A DNA stretch of 33,592 nt from Vulcanimicrobiota bacterium (lineage in GTDB: Bacteria > Vulcanimicrobiota > Vulcanimicrobiia > Vulcanimicrobiales > Vulcanimicrobiaceae), in assembly GCA_019232905.1 (NCBI GenBank), contig JAFANA010000091.1:1-33592 (forward strand). Reading direction: 5' to 3'. Shown here one piece after another: positions 7,298 to 15,038 of this stretch; position 1 is the first letter of the stretch; each line of letters starts with the position of its first letter. Under the pieces are notes generated by a model, which saw only the letters and a list, made by a program, of their open reading frames with translations, was not told the DNA's origin and made no database searches. The translations under genes and the position numbers were made by a program.

Positions 7298-8759
7298 GAC
7301 GGCCGAGAATCTCCGAAGCATCGGGAACGAGCGGCGAATGCGCGCGCTGCATCCGCCGTACGATCGCCTCGCGCTCGTGCGCGGGATACAATTCGAGAAC
7401 GGCTGCAGCCGTTGCGGCAGGGAGCGCGCTGATGATTGCGGCGGCAGCGTGCGGCGGTTCGTTCGCGAGCGCGCCGCGAACTTGCGCGGGCGCCACCCCT
7501 GCGACGCGCGAAGAGATCCGCGCGAGCGAACTGCGTTCGAGATAGCGTTTCGTCATTGCCGCGACATGCGGTGCGGCATAGCGCCCGGCGACGAGAAATC
7601 CGAGGACGACCGCAACCGTCGGGAGCAATGGGACGAGCGCGCCGTAAAGTAAGAACCAGACGTCATGCACTTGCGAGCGCGCGTGATGAAAGTTCACCGC
7701 CTCAACGGTCAGCACATCGCCTCGCCGGTGGTCGTATCCGACCGTCGCAGCCGCAAGTGCGCGAACGTTTTCCAGCGCGACTGCGCTTTGCGCGTCGACA
7801 AAGACGGCCGTTGTGATGCGAGCAAGCGATCCCCGCGGCACGCGTGCAACACTTTCCCGCACATCGCTTCCCCGATCGTCCTGCTCGTCGTTTTTCTCGT
7901 ACCGCCGTCCTTGCCCGTCGAATGACTCGCTCGCCGATACGCGGGCGATCGAAGCGCTACCGAGCGGAGCGCGCCGGACGTCACGCTGTTCGCTCTCAGA
8001 GGAGGCGTACTCGGCGTGGACGCGTACGATTGCGACACCTGTGCCGAGCGCATCATCGAGGGCCGTTTGCAACGACGTTTGCAATGCGGTCGCGTCTTCA
8101 CTCTCGGAACTATCGGCGCTCAGCGCGAGGCCGCGATCGTCGAGAATTGTGACGTGAGACGGATCGAGTCCCGTAACGGCCGCCGCAACGAACGAACGGA
8201 TTCCCGCGACTGATGTGCGCGAGAGATGGGCGCCCGGATGAAGTTGAAGCCGAACACTTGCCGTCGCATCGGCCGAACCTTGGTCGGCGAATTCCGCGAC
8301 TTTTCCCGGCGCAATAATGACGCGGGCATCATCGACGCCGTTGACGCTGCGAAGTGCAAGTTCGATGTCGCCGGCAAGACCGGTGCGCGTTTGCGCATCG
8401 ACTACCGCTTGCGGCGTCAGCACGCCGACATTTGCGAGCGCTTCACCGGTCGTCGCAACGTGCGCGTGCGGAACGCCCGCCAGCGAAAGGCGCAGGAGAA
8501 TATCGTTGCGGTGGCCGGCGTCCACAACGACGTTTTGACCGCTCGGTGTAAATGCGACGTTCCACTGCGCCAGCCGGTCCTCGACTTCGGTCAATTGCTC
8601 CGGATGCAAAGGCTGCGCGAAGAGCGCCGCGCGCGGCGGGTTTGCAACGATCTCAATGCCGATGCCGCTCACAATCGCGCATGCAAGTGTGGCGATTGCT
8701 CCGGCCTTCGCCTTGCGCGGCAGCGCCGCGATCCGCGCGAGTATCGAATCAAGCGACAT
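7290..8759 (-). CDS. fliF: MS-ring protein FliF with FliG-like C-terminal extension
   Basis: A 489-residue MS-ring subunit. Residues 19-38 are the first membrane helix; 40-215 hold the ring-building domains (LHPEQLTEVEDRLAQWNV, DIELALRSVNGVDDARVIIA, SVAGIRSFVAAAVTGLDPSHVTILDDRG); 366-392 are the second helix. In place of the short FliG-binding tail, residues about 425-485 read like a FliG ARM/middle-domain unit: ALANEPPHAAAAIISALPA (compare the FliG N-E-H-P-Q-x-x-A-x-I-L-x-x-L pattern), then AAAVLELYPAHEREAIVRRM and a P-L-V-P-D-A-S-E-I-L tail. No fliG gene stands between fliF and fliH, its usual place. The torque-generating FliG C-terminal domain is absent. The FliF call is firm; the FliG-like tail is a pattern match by eye. 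Confidence 0.93.
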   Translation of the reverse strand: MSLDSILARIAALPRKAKAGAIATLACAIVSGIGIEIVANPPRAALFAQPLHPEQLTEVEDRLAQWNVAFTPSGQNVVVDAGHRNDILLRLSLAGVPHAHVATTGEALANVGVLTPQAVVDAQTRTGLAGDIELALRSVNGVDDARVIIAPGKVAEFADQGSADATASVRLQLHPGAHLSRTSVAGIRSFVAAAVTGLDPSHVTILDDRGLALSADSSESEDATALQTSLQTALDDALGTGVAIVRVHAEYASSESEQRDVRRAPLGSASIARVSASESFDGQGRRYEKNDEQDDRGSDVRESVARVPRGSLARITTAVFVDAQSAVALENVRALAAATVGYDHRRGDVLTVEAVNFHHARSQVHDVWFLLYGALVPLLPTVAVVLGFLVAGRYAAPHVAAMTKRYLERSSLARISSRVAGVAPAQVRGALANEPPHAAAAIISALPAATAAAVLELYPAHEREAIVRRMQRAHSPLVPDASEILGRHA

Positions 8760-8761
8760 CG

Positions 8762-9028
8762 TCAGATCTGCAGGTTGAGGATCGCCGTCAATGCCTGCGC
8801 GCTCCGTTGCGCGGCCGCAGTTGCGACGGAGAGCGCAACGTCGGCACGCGCGCGTTCGTAGACCGCGCTTTGCAACGAGCCGGCGCCGTTTGCGAACGCG
8901 TCTTCGGCGGCTTCGGCACTGTCAAGGAGCGCACCGGCGGCGTCCAACGCGCGCGAAAATGCCGATCGGTTCGCGGGCGCAGAGGCAGCCGGCGCGGGCG
9001 CGTCGGGCTGCAACAGCTCGACCTTCAC
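8762..9028 (-). CDS. fliE: MS-ring/rod junction protein FliE
   Basis: An 88-residue protein matching FliE: an N-terminal disordered stretch, then FSRALDAAGALLDSAEAAEDAFANG, and the C-terminal helices VYERARADVALSVATAAAQR and SAQALTAILNLQI (FliE usually ends in Y-x-E-I-M-x-M-Q-V). FliE connects the MS ring and export gate to the proximal rod. GTG start overlaps the flgC stop (GTGA), showing translational coupling. Two bases separate it from fliF. Confidence 0.9.
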   Translation of the reverse strand: MKVELLQPDAPAPAASAPANRSAFSRALDAAGALLDSAEAAEDAFANGAGSLQSAVYERARADVALSVATAAAQRSAQALTAILNLQI

Positions 9029-9357
9029 TGCAGATGTCCCATATCGATCGTGCGCTGCGCGAGCGTTTTTCCGACGTCGAAGAGCGATGCATCGGCTTCA
9101 TAAGCGCGAGACGCGTTCATGACTGCGATCATCTCCGTAACGATGTCGACACTGCTTCCGCGATCCCGATGCGCGCCGCTGAATTCCACCGTCGTCCCGT
9201 CGTCACCGTCGCGCAATTCGAACTGCGGCACGAGACGTTCAAAGCTCCCGTCGCGCCCTGCGGCCTCCGCAGCCGCGACGTTTCGCGCGTACACGTCGAG
9301 CGCCGCACGCTGCGCGTCCATTCCACTCGCGGCCGTTTGCAGCAAATCCGTATCCAT
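9025..9357 (-). CDS. flgC: Proximal rod protein FlgC (short)
   Basis: A 110-residue rod protein; FlgC is usually 135-150. The N-terminal helix QRAALDVYARNVAAAEAAG corresponds to the rod motif LDVxANNIANxxT, and the C-terminal helix VDIVTEMIAVMNASRAYEAD followed by AQRTIDMG is the classical rod/hook terminal helix. The region between the helices is shorter than normal. It is the first gene of the flagellar operon; flgB, its usual upstream partner, is missing. The 45-bp gap upstream holds no recognisable sigma-28 promoter. Confidence 0.88.
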   Translation of the reverse strand: MDTDLLQTAASGMDAQRAALDVYARNVAAAEAAGRDGSFERLVPQFELRDGDDGTTVEFSGAHRDRGSSVDIVTEMIAVMNASRAYEADASLFDVGKTLAQRTIDMGHLQ

Positions 9358-9402
9358 GCGCTGACGATACGGAGCAACGGTGAGCGAGAATTGACCGCCG
9401 GA

Positions 9403-9792
9403 TTACGAGGTTGTTTCGCCGGCCCGCGGATGGTAGGTCCCGAAGCTCCAGAGATGCCTCTCGGGGTCGCGCACGCCGAACTCTCGCGAGCCGTATTCCG
9501 TGTCGCAGAGTTCGCGGACGATCTCGGCGCCGGCCGACTTCGCACGTGCATATTGCGCATCGACCTCTTCGGGAGAATCGAGAGCAATGTATACGCCGAA
9601 CACATCGTCCTTGCGACTACCGAGCATGATGAGGTTTCCGCCGAGACTCAACTGCGCATGAGCGATCGTCGCCCCTTCGCCTTCATAGACCACGTCATCC
9701 CGAAAACCAAGACACGATGTAAGCCAATCGATTGCCGCTCGCGCATCGTCGTAGCGAACGGCCGGGTAGATACGTTGAAGCGTTTGCGTCAT
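9403..9792 (-). CDS. VOC (glyoxalase/bleomycin-resistance) family protein
   Basis: About 129 residues with the paired beta-alpha-beta-beta-beta VOC fold: IYPAVRYDDARAAIDWLTSC, GATIAHAQLSLGGNLIML, GVYIALDSPEEVDAQYARAK, GSREFGVRDPERHLWSFGTY. It most resembles the PhnB/YP-type subgroup, whose reaction is often unknown. ATGs lie at 9798 and 9792; the AGGTG motif is one base from the first and seven from the second, so 9792 is chosen. It lies 45 bp behind an AraC-type regulator on the same strand, and the two probably form one unit. The specific substrate cannot be read from the sequence. Confidence 0.88.
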   Translation of the reverse strand: MTQTLQRIYPAVRYDDARAAIDWLTSCLGFRDDVVYEGEGATIAHAQLSLGGNLIMLGSRKDDVFGVYIALDSPEEVDAQYARAKSAGAEIVRELCDTEYGSREFGVRDPERHLWSFGTYHPRAGETTS

Positions 9793-9843
9793 ATTCATGC
9801 ACCTATCATAGGCCGCCCCGGTGCGACGGTCTTGGAAAAAAGA

Positions 9844-10680
9844 TCACGGCTCGGCAAGGCTCGGCGAGCCGGGGTACCGGTTCGCGGCGATAAACGCGCC
9901 GGGCGTCATACCGGCGAACTCGGCAAAATCACGATGCATGTGCGCTTGGTCGTAGTAGGCGAGCTCCGCTGCCGTGTCCGCGATGCTTGCCCGCTGCAAG
10001 CCTGCAAGCGCGTTGCGAAAGCGGACGATGCGAGCGAAACGCTTCGGTGTGACGCCGACGCGATCGCTGAATCGCTGCACGAAACGCGGACGCGACAATC
10101 CCACCTCGGCTGCAATCCGCTCGACGATATCGCGATCGATCATCTCAAAGACCCACTCCGCAGCGACGCGCAGCACGAGCATTGCGTTTCGCGCGGGATT
10201 GGAGCTTGCTGTTTCCGCCGCGTCGGCACAGCGTTCGCCGAGCCGTTCAGCTCTTCGCCCGAGTTCGTCACGGACGTCGATCGTGACATCGAGCAATGCT
10301 TTCATCGATCCGCGCATCAACGCGCAGGCTCCGGCCGCCTCGAAACGCACCCCAAGGACTCGACACCGGCCGGGCGGTGCAATCACAACGGATGGCCGCG
10401 TGCGAAGACCGTTTATGCACACGGCGGGAAACGGCGTGAGTGCCGGAACATCGCCGTCGCGATGCGGTTCGTCGAGCATGACGATCAATTCCGCACGGCC
10501 GTCGGGAAAGACGCGTTCTTTTGCGTTTGCCAGAACACCGTCGAAATACCAGATGCGTTCGATCATGCCGCAGAGCGGTGAAGCCGGGGGCGGCGACCAC
10601 CGTGCAGCCGTCCAGCGTCCGAGATGCGAATCCTCGGTCGCGACGCTAGCTCCGATGCATTCGCACGCAATCGTGGCCAT
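9844..10680 (-). CDS. AraC-family transcriptional regulator
   Basis: A 278-residue regulator. Residues 20-150 match the N-terminal domain of the DUF6597/AraC subgroup: SPLCGMIERIWYFDG, VFPDGRAELIVMLDEP, GVRFEAAGACALM. Residues 170-270 are two helix-turn-helix units (RIAAEVGLSRPRFVQRFSDR, then GVTPKRFARIVRFRNAL, then TAAELAYYDQAHMHRDFAEF and AGMTPGAF). It probably controls the VOC gene behind it. Ligand unknown. Confidence 0.92.
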   Translation of the reverse strand: MATIACECIGASVATEDSHLGRWTAARWSPPPASPLCGMIERIWYFDGVLANAKERVFPDGRAELIVMLDEPHRDGDVPALTPFPAVCINGLRTRPSVVIAPPGRCRVLGVRFEAAGACALMRGSMKALLDVTIDVRDELGRRAERLGERCADAAETASSNPARNAMLVLRVAAEWVFEMIDRDIVERIAAEVGLSRPRFVQRFSDRVGVTPKRFARIVRFRNALAGLQRASIADTAAELAYYDQAHMHRDFAEFAGMTPGAFIAANRYPGSPSLAEP

Positions 10681-10701
10681 CAGACACGGAGGCTTCTCCC
10701 G

Positions 10702-10917
10702 TCAGCGGGTGACCGCCTTGAGTTCCGAAAGTCTTGCGTGCATGGCGCCCAGGAGCGCCTCATCAAAGATTGCGGCCCGCGCGGCTTGCGCCATGGCAGC
10801 ATCGGTGGAACGACCCAAGTGGCCTGCGTTTGCCTGCGCAACGGCGCCTTGCGATTCGCGCAACCGTGCCTGAGCGTCGTCGAGTCCACGCTGAAGTGAA
10901 TGAGCGACATCGAACAT
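10702..10917 (-). CDS. Small Ala-rich helical protein, unknown function
   Basis: From ATG 10917 the frame gives 71 residues, Ala-rich and predicted mostly helical (SLQRGLDDAQARLRESQGAV, then AAMAQAARAAIFDEALLGAM and HARLSELKAV). Codon third positions look coding. No ribosome-binding site or family is recognised. It lies 21 bp upstream of the AraC gene on the same strand and divergent to the TMEM175-like gene. The open frame extends further upstream to 11040, but that part would overlap the divergent gene and is rejected. Confidence 0.45.
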   Translation of the reverse strand: MFDVAHSLQRGLDDAQARLRESQGAVAQANAGHLGRSTDAAMAQAARAAIFDEALLGAMHARLSELKAVTR

Positions 10918-10940
10918 GCACGTAACGGTAGGGACGAACG

Positions 10941-11591
10941 ATGGCCGCCGCGCAACACGGGCGTTACCGTGATATTGCCGGGCACGCAATGAACAAGGCT
11001 CGCTTCGAAGCCTTCTCGGACGGCGTCTTTGCATTCGCAATCACGCTACTCATTCTCGGGGTCGCACTGCCTGCGTTCAAAACAGCGCCCGGTGAGAGCG
11101 CACTCCGCGACGCGCTCCTTGCTCTGTGGCCGAACGTTCTGGCATATGCGCTGAGTTTCGCGGTAATCGGGATCATGTGGCAGAACCATCACGCGCTCTT
11201 TCGCATGATCGAGCGCGTCGACCGCACGACCATCTTTTTGAATCTTTTGCTGCTTGCCGGAACGGTGTTCATTCCATTCGCAACGTCGGTGCTCGGAACG
11301 TATCCCGCCATGCATACGTCGACGTTTCTCTACGGCGTCGTACTGACGTACTGCTCGACCGTATACAACCTGATGCTCGCACATCTCATCCGCAGCCGCG
11401 CGTTTCGCACCGACATTTCTCCGGAAACCGTGCGCGGGACGCTAAACGCCTACCGTACGGGCTGGACAACCTACGTGGCGGCAACCTTGATCGCGCTTGT
11501 CGCCCCGCTCGTGAGCTTCGCCGCGTACATCTTCGTCACGTTGTACTACCTGATTCCACACGGCGTCGATCGCGACTTGGGAACGCCGTGA
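10941..11591 (+). CDS. TMEM175-like (DUF1211) potassium channel protein
   Basis: A 216-residue, six-helix membrane protein. The hallmark RFEAFSDGVFAFAITLLILG (F-S-D-G motif in the first helix) is present, followed by a second helix region with AVIGIMWQNHHALF, another conserved family site. Bacterial TMEM175 proteins form tetrameric potassium channels with one six-helix unit per subunit. ATG 10941 has an AGGGA site six bases upstream; ATG 10989 would put the FSDG motif nearer the N-terminus, as is usual. The stop overlaps the next small membrane gene. Confidence 0.9.
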   Translation: MAAAQHGRYRDIAGHAMNKARFEAFSDGVFAFAITLLILGVALPAFKTAPGESALRDALLALWPNVLAYALSFAVIGIMWQNHHALFRMIERVDRTTIFLNLLLLAGTVFIPFATSVLGTYPAMHTSTFLYGVVLTYCSTVYNLMLAHLIRSRAFRTDISPETVRGTLNAYRTGWTTYVAATLIALVAPLVSFAAYIFVTLYYLIPHGVDRDLGTP

Positions 11592-11806
11592 ATATCTTTT
11601 ATTACGGATTTTCGATGGCGCTCGCGATCGCACTCGGCGTCGCGATCGGCAACGCGTGGGTGCGCGATCACGACTATGGTGTATGGACGCGCAAGGTCGT
11701 GATCGTTATCACGATTACGACCGTTGCGTTCGGATTGATTCTCGGTTGGGGCATGGCCACGTGGCTTTCGTGGGCGCTCAACTCGGGTTCGGTGCGAGCT
11801 CCTTAG
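11588..11806 (+). CDS. Small two-helix membrane protein
   Basis: The frame starts at a GTG that overlaps the TMEM175-like stop (GTGA) and gives 72 residues. Two membrane segments are clear: SMALAIALGVAIGNAW and KVVIVITITTVAFGLILGWG, with a charged loop DHDYGVWTRK between them. An internal ATG at 11615 is an alternative start. No family recognised. Coupled translation suggests a partner or accessory of the channel. Its 3' end overlaps the convergent RND gene by 29 bases. Confidence 0.6.
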   Translation: MNIFYYGFSMALAIALGVAIGNAWVRDHDYGVWTRKVVIVITITTVAFGLILGWGMATWLSWALNSGSVRAP

Positions 11807-14800
11807 GCTTCTCGGACGGCTGTTTCGGTTTGCCGTTCGCTCCCGAGTGGAAGTGCGCATCGGACGGCGCGACCCACAAGTATACGTTCGGGATCAGCAC
11901 GAGCGTGAGCACGAGCGAACTGATGACGCCGCCGATAATGACGATACCGAGGCTCGAGCGAGATTCCGAGCCGGGATCGAGCGCGAGCGCAAGCGGCAAG
12001 TTACCGGCGACTACCGAGAAACTCGTCATAATGATCGGGCGGAATCGCACGTGCGCGCTTTCCATGATCGCGTGGAACTTGTCGTACCCGCGTTCCCGTA
12101 GGGTGTTGGCGTAATCGACGAGCAGAATACCGTTCTTCGTAGCAATACCGATCAATAAGATCGTACCGATCAACGAGAACAGATTAAGCGTCTTGTGCGT
12201 GATGAACAACGCCGTCAGCGCACCGATAGCAGCGACCGGTACCGAGAAGATAATGATGAACGGCGACAGATAACTGTTGTAGAGCGCTACCATCAGCAAG
12301 TACACGAGAATGACTGACACGATCATCGACGTGCCGATGCCGACGAGCGTTTGATGCATGAAGTCTTGCTGACCGAGGGGCGCCGGCCGGACGACGATAT
12401 TCGGCGGCAGGTGCAGCGACGGAACCTTCTTCATGATCGCGCTTTCCACCGCGGAGAGCGACGAATTGGAAGCAACGTTCGCGTCGACGTGAATGACCGT
12501 ATTGCGGTTCGTCCGGGTCATGAGCGGCGGCGTCGGCGTGGATTGCAGCGTCGCAACGTCGCCGAGGTACACGATCGAGCCGTTCTGCGCGCGGATCGGT
12601 ACTTGCCGCAGCAGCGCCAAATTGTTTTGCAGATTCTGCGGATAGATGACCTGAACTTGTTCCAACCCTTGCGTCGTCTCGAACTGCGTTGCGACGTTCC
12701 CGCCGAACGCGGCTCCGACTGCTTGCGCTGCGGTACCGAGATCGACGTCGAGCGCCTGCGCTTTCTGACGGTCGAAGATGACGGAAACCTCGGGTGCAAG
12801 CTGGGTGCCCGTACTATTGACGCTCGTCGCACCCTTGGTCGCCTTTAGGGCATCGAGTACTTTTTGCGCATACGGTGTGGGGTCGCCGCCCGTTAAGTCG
12901 GTGACGAGTAAGTCGATCGGCTGGGCGTTACCGCCTTGCGAACCGGTTGACGGAACGACGGTCGCCGTGACGTTCTGCGGAAGCACCTTTCGCGTCAACT
13001 GCTGGAATTGTGACACCCAATAACTCGTCGGATGCTTGCGATCGTCGTTCAAGAAGACATGAATCTGCCCGACGTTGCTCTGCGTGACGAATCCACCGAA
13101 CGACGCGGAGTACGCGCCGGCAACGGCCGTATCGTGTTGAATGTCCTTGCCTTGTTTGTCCATCGACTGCTCGAGAGCGAAGGTGCCTCGCTCGACTTGA
13201 GACACCGGCGTTCCGATCGGATACGTCAGCTGGACGAAGATCTCGCCGCGATCCGTCCCGGGAATGAATTCCTCGCCGACGATTCCAAAGCCGACCATGG
13301 CGATCGCAATAAGAAACGTGACGGCGCAGAATGCCGCGACGAGTCCGCCGTGTTCGATACCCCAGGGCAGCACTCGTTTCGTGTACCAGTCGCGCATGTT
13401 GTCGAACTTTTCGCCGAACCACTCGACGGGACGCCACGGCCTCCAGTGCGATTTCAATGCCCACAAACCGGCGAGTGTCGGCGTGATCGTGAAGGAGACG
13501 AAGAGCGAGGTCAGCGTCGAGATGACGACGACGATCGCGAATTCCGAAAGATTGCGCCCGACTTGTCCTTGGATGAACGCGATCGGGAAAAAGACGACGA
13601 CGTCGACGAGCGTGATGACGACGGCGGCTGCGCCGATCTCTTCTCGCCCGTGCACGGCCGCTTCTTCGGGGGGCTCTTTGAGCTCGGTGAAGTGGCGCTC
13701 GATGTTCTCGAGGACGACGGTCGAGTCGTCGACCAGAATACCGATAACGAGCGACATACCGAGGAGCGAGACCGTGTCGATCGTCATGTTCATCAGCTTC
13801 ATGACGGTGATCGCGATCGCAAGCGAAGTCGGAATCGCGACGCAGACGACGATCGCGCTGCGCCACGAACGCAGGAAGAAGATCATTGCGATGCCGGTCA
13901 GCAGAATGGCTTCGGCAAGAGTACGCACGACAATCTGGATCTGCTGCTCGGTGAACTTCGATTGAACGTTGATGATTTGGAACTCGATGTCCGGGAACTG
14001 GCGTTGCAGCTGCGGCAGCGCCTCGAGCACCGCGTTCGAGGAATCGACCTCACTCGCCTGAGACATCTTTTGAATCTGCAAGAAGAGACCCGGGCTTCCG
14101 CTGACGCGCGCGTACTGTAACTGCGGCTCGTTGCCCGCCGTTACCGTCGCGATGTCTCCGATGCGGACGACGGAATTGCTTGCCGTCCATGGATTGATCG
14201 CACCCGGCAGCGCAGTGACGCCGCCATTGATATTTTCGACTTGCGAGCCGGTCGGTGTGCCGTTCGATCCGCCGGCAGCGGAGCCGCTCGGGATGATCGC
14301 CAAACTGCGAACGGTGTCGAGCGTGGTGATATCGCCGCGAACTTCGACTGCCGTTTGACGGTTCGGTTCGTACGCAAAGCCGCCCGGAACGCGCTGATTG
14401 TCCGCCGAGACGGTGTTGATGACGTCGTTCAAGGTCAGGTTCGCTGCAGCAAGCTTTGCGGGATCGACATCGATCTCGTACGCCGGCGTAACGACCCCGC
14501 CGACATTGGCAAACGAAATACCGGGAATCTGCTCGATCTGCGGTACGATTTCGTTCTGTGCGACCTGCGAAAGTTCGGAGAGTGTCAGCTTCTTGGAGTG
14601 GAGCGCAAACGTGACGACGACGGATTCCGAGGGATCGCGTAAGTTCACCGTAGGCGGCGTGATATTCGTCGGGAGCAACTTCTCTGAAGCTTGCACCGCT
14701 TTATTCGTCAACGCGAGATCGGTCGCGGTGTCGGACTGAATGTCGAATGTCGCCGACATTTGTGCCGACCCTTGTTGCACGACGGTATTGATCGTCTGTA

Positions 14801-15038
14801 GATCCGGCGTACCGGCGAGATTCTCTTCAATCGGCTGAACGATCTCGTCGCGCATTTCCGTTACCGACGCGCCCGTGTAACTCACGGAGATCGTGATGGT
14901 CGGCTGGCTGACGTTCGGGAACAACTCCTTCGGGATAATGATCGTCGACAGAATGCCGGCGAACATCATCAGCGCGACGATGACGAAGACGAGAGTCGGA
15001 CGATGAACGAAGAGGCGGGTTAAGCTGAAGTTGTTCAT
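11778..15038 (-). CDS. RND multidrug efflux transporter (AcrB/MexB family)
   Basis: A 1086-residue inner-membrane proton/drug antiporter of the HAE1 family. The N-terminus RLFVHRPTLVFVIVALMMFA, the porter-domain opening FPNVSQPTITISVSYTGAS, and the proton-relay helix LVIGILVDDSTVVLENIERH (Asp437-Asp438) are seen. The second half repeats the architecture (VALYNSYLSPFIIIFSVPVA, LIGTILLIGIATKNGILLVD with the expected Lys). Length and domain order are normal, so it is likely functional. It is translated with the adaptor gene (ATGA overlap). No outer-membrane channel gene is in the window. Substrates unknown. Confidence 0.97.
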   Translation of the reverse strand: MNNFSLTRLFVHRPTLVFVIVALMMFAGILSTIIIPKELFPNVSQPTITISVSYTGASVTEMRDEIVQPIEENLAGTPDLQTINTVVQQGSAQMSATFDIQSDTATDLALTNKAVQASEKLLPTNITPPTVNLRDPSESVVVTFALHSKKLTLSELSQVAQNEIVPQIEQIPGISFANVGGVVTPAYEIDVDPAKLAAANLTLNDVINTVSADNQRVPGGFAYEPNRQTAVEVRGDITTLDTVRSLAIIPSGSAAGGSNGTPTGSQVENINGGVTALPGAINPWTASNSVVRIGDIATVTAGNEPQLQYARVSGSPGLFLQIQKMSQASEVDSSNAVLEALPQLQRQFPDIEFQIINVQSKFTEQQIQIVVRTLAEAILLTGIAMIFFLRSWRSAIVVCVAIPTSLAIAITVMKLMNMTIDTVSLLGMSLVIGILVDDSTVVLENIERHFTELKEPPEEAAVHGREEIGAAAVVITLVDVVVFFPIAFIQGQVGRNLSEFAIVVVISTLTSLFVSFTITPTLAGLWALKSHWRPWRPVEWFGEKFDNMRDWYTKRVLPWGIEHGGLVAAFCAVTFLIAIAMVGFGIVGEEFIPGTDRGEIFVQLTYPIGTPVSQVERGTFALEQSMDKQGKDIQHDTAVAGAYSASFGGFVTQSNVGQIHVFLNDDRKHPTSYWVSQFQQLTRKVLPQNVTATVVPSTGSQGGNAQPIDLLVTDLTGGDPTPYAQKVLDALKATKGATSVNSTGTQLAPEVSVIFDRQKAQALDVDLGTAAQAVGAAFGGNVATQFETTQGLEQVQVIYPQNLQNNLALLRQVPIRAQNGSIVYLGDVATLQSTPTPPLMTRTNRNTVIHVDANVASNSSLSAVESAIMKKVPSLHLPPNIVVRPAPLGQQDFMHQTLVGIGTSMIVSVILVYLLMVALYNSYLSPFIIIFSVPVAAIGALTALFITHKTLNLFSLIGTILLIGIATKNGILLVDYANTLRERGYDKFHAIMESAHVRFRPIIMTSFSVVAGNLPLALALDPGSESRSSLGIVIIGGVISSLVLTLVLIPNVYLWVAPSDAHFHSGANGKPKQPSEKPKELAPNPS

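Noticed and set aside
9358-9402. Sigma-28 or ECF-type promoter before flgC
   Set aside because: No TAAA-N15-GCCGATAA-like pair; a GTCAAT and a CGTC box occur, but 23 bases apart, which is too far.
8791-10581. A long plus-strand open frame antisense to fliE, flgC, VOC and AraC genes
   Set aside because: It spans several well-supported minus-strand genes, is rich in Arg/His from codon mirroring, and shows no domain.
13032-14120. A long plus-strand open frame antisense to the RND pump
   Set aside because: Composition (Asp/Arg runs) is that of a mirrored coding strand; the pump gene is complete and conserved.
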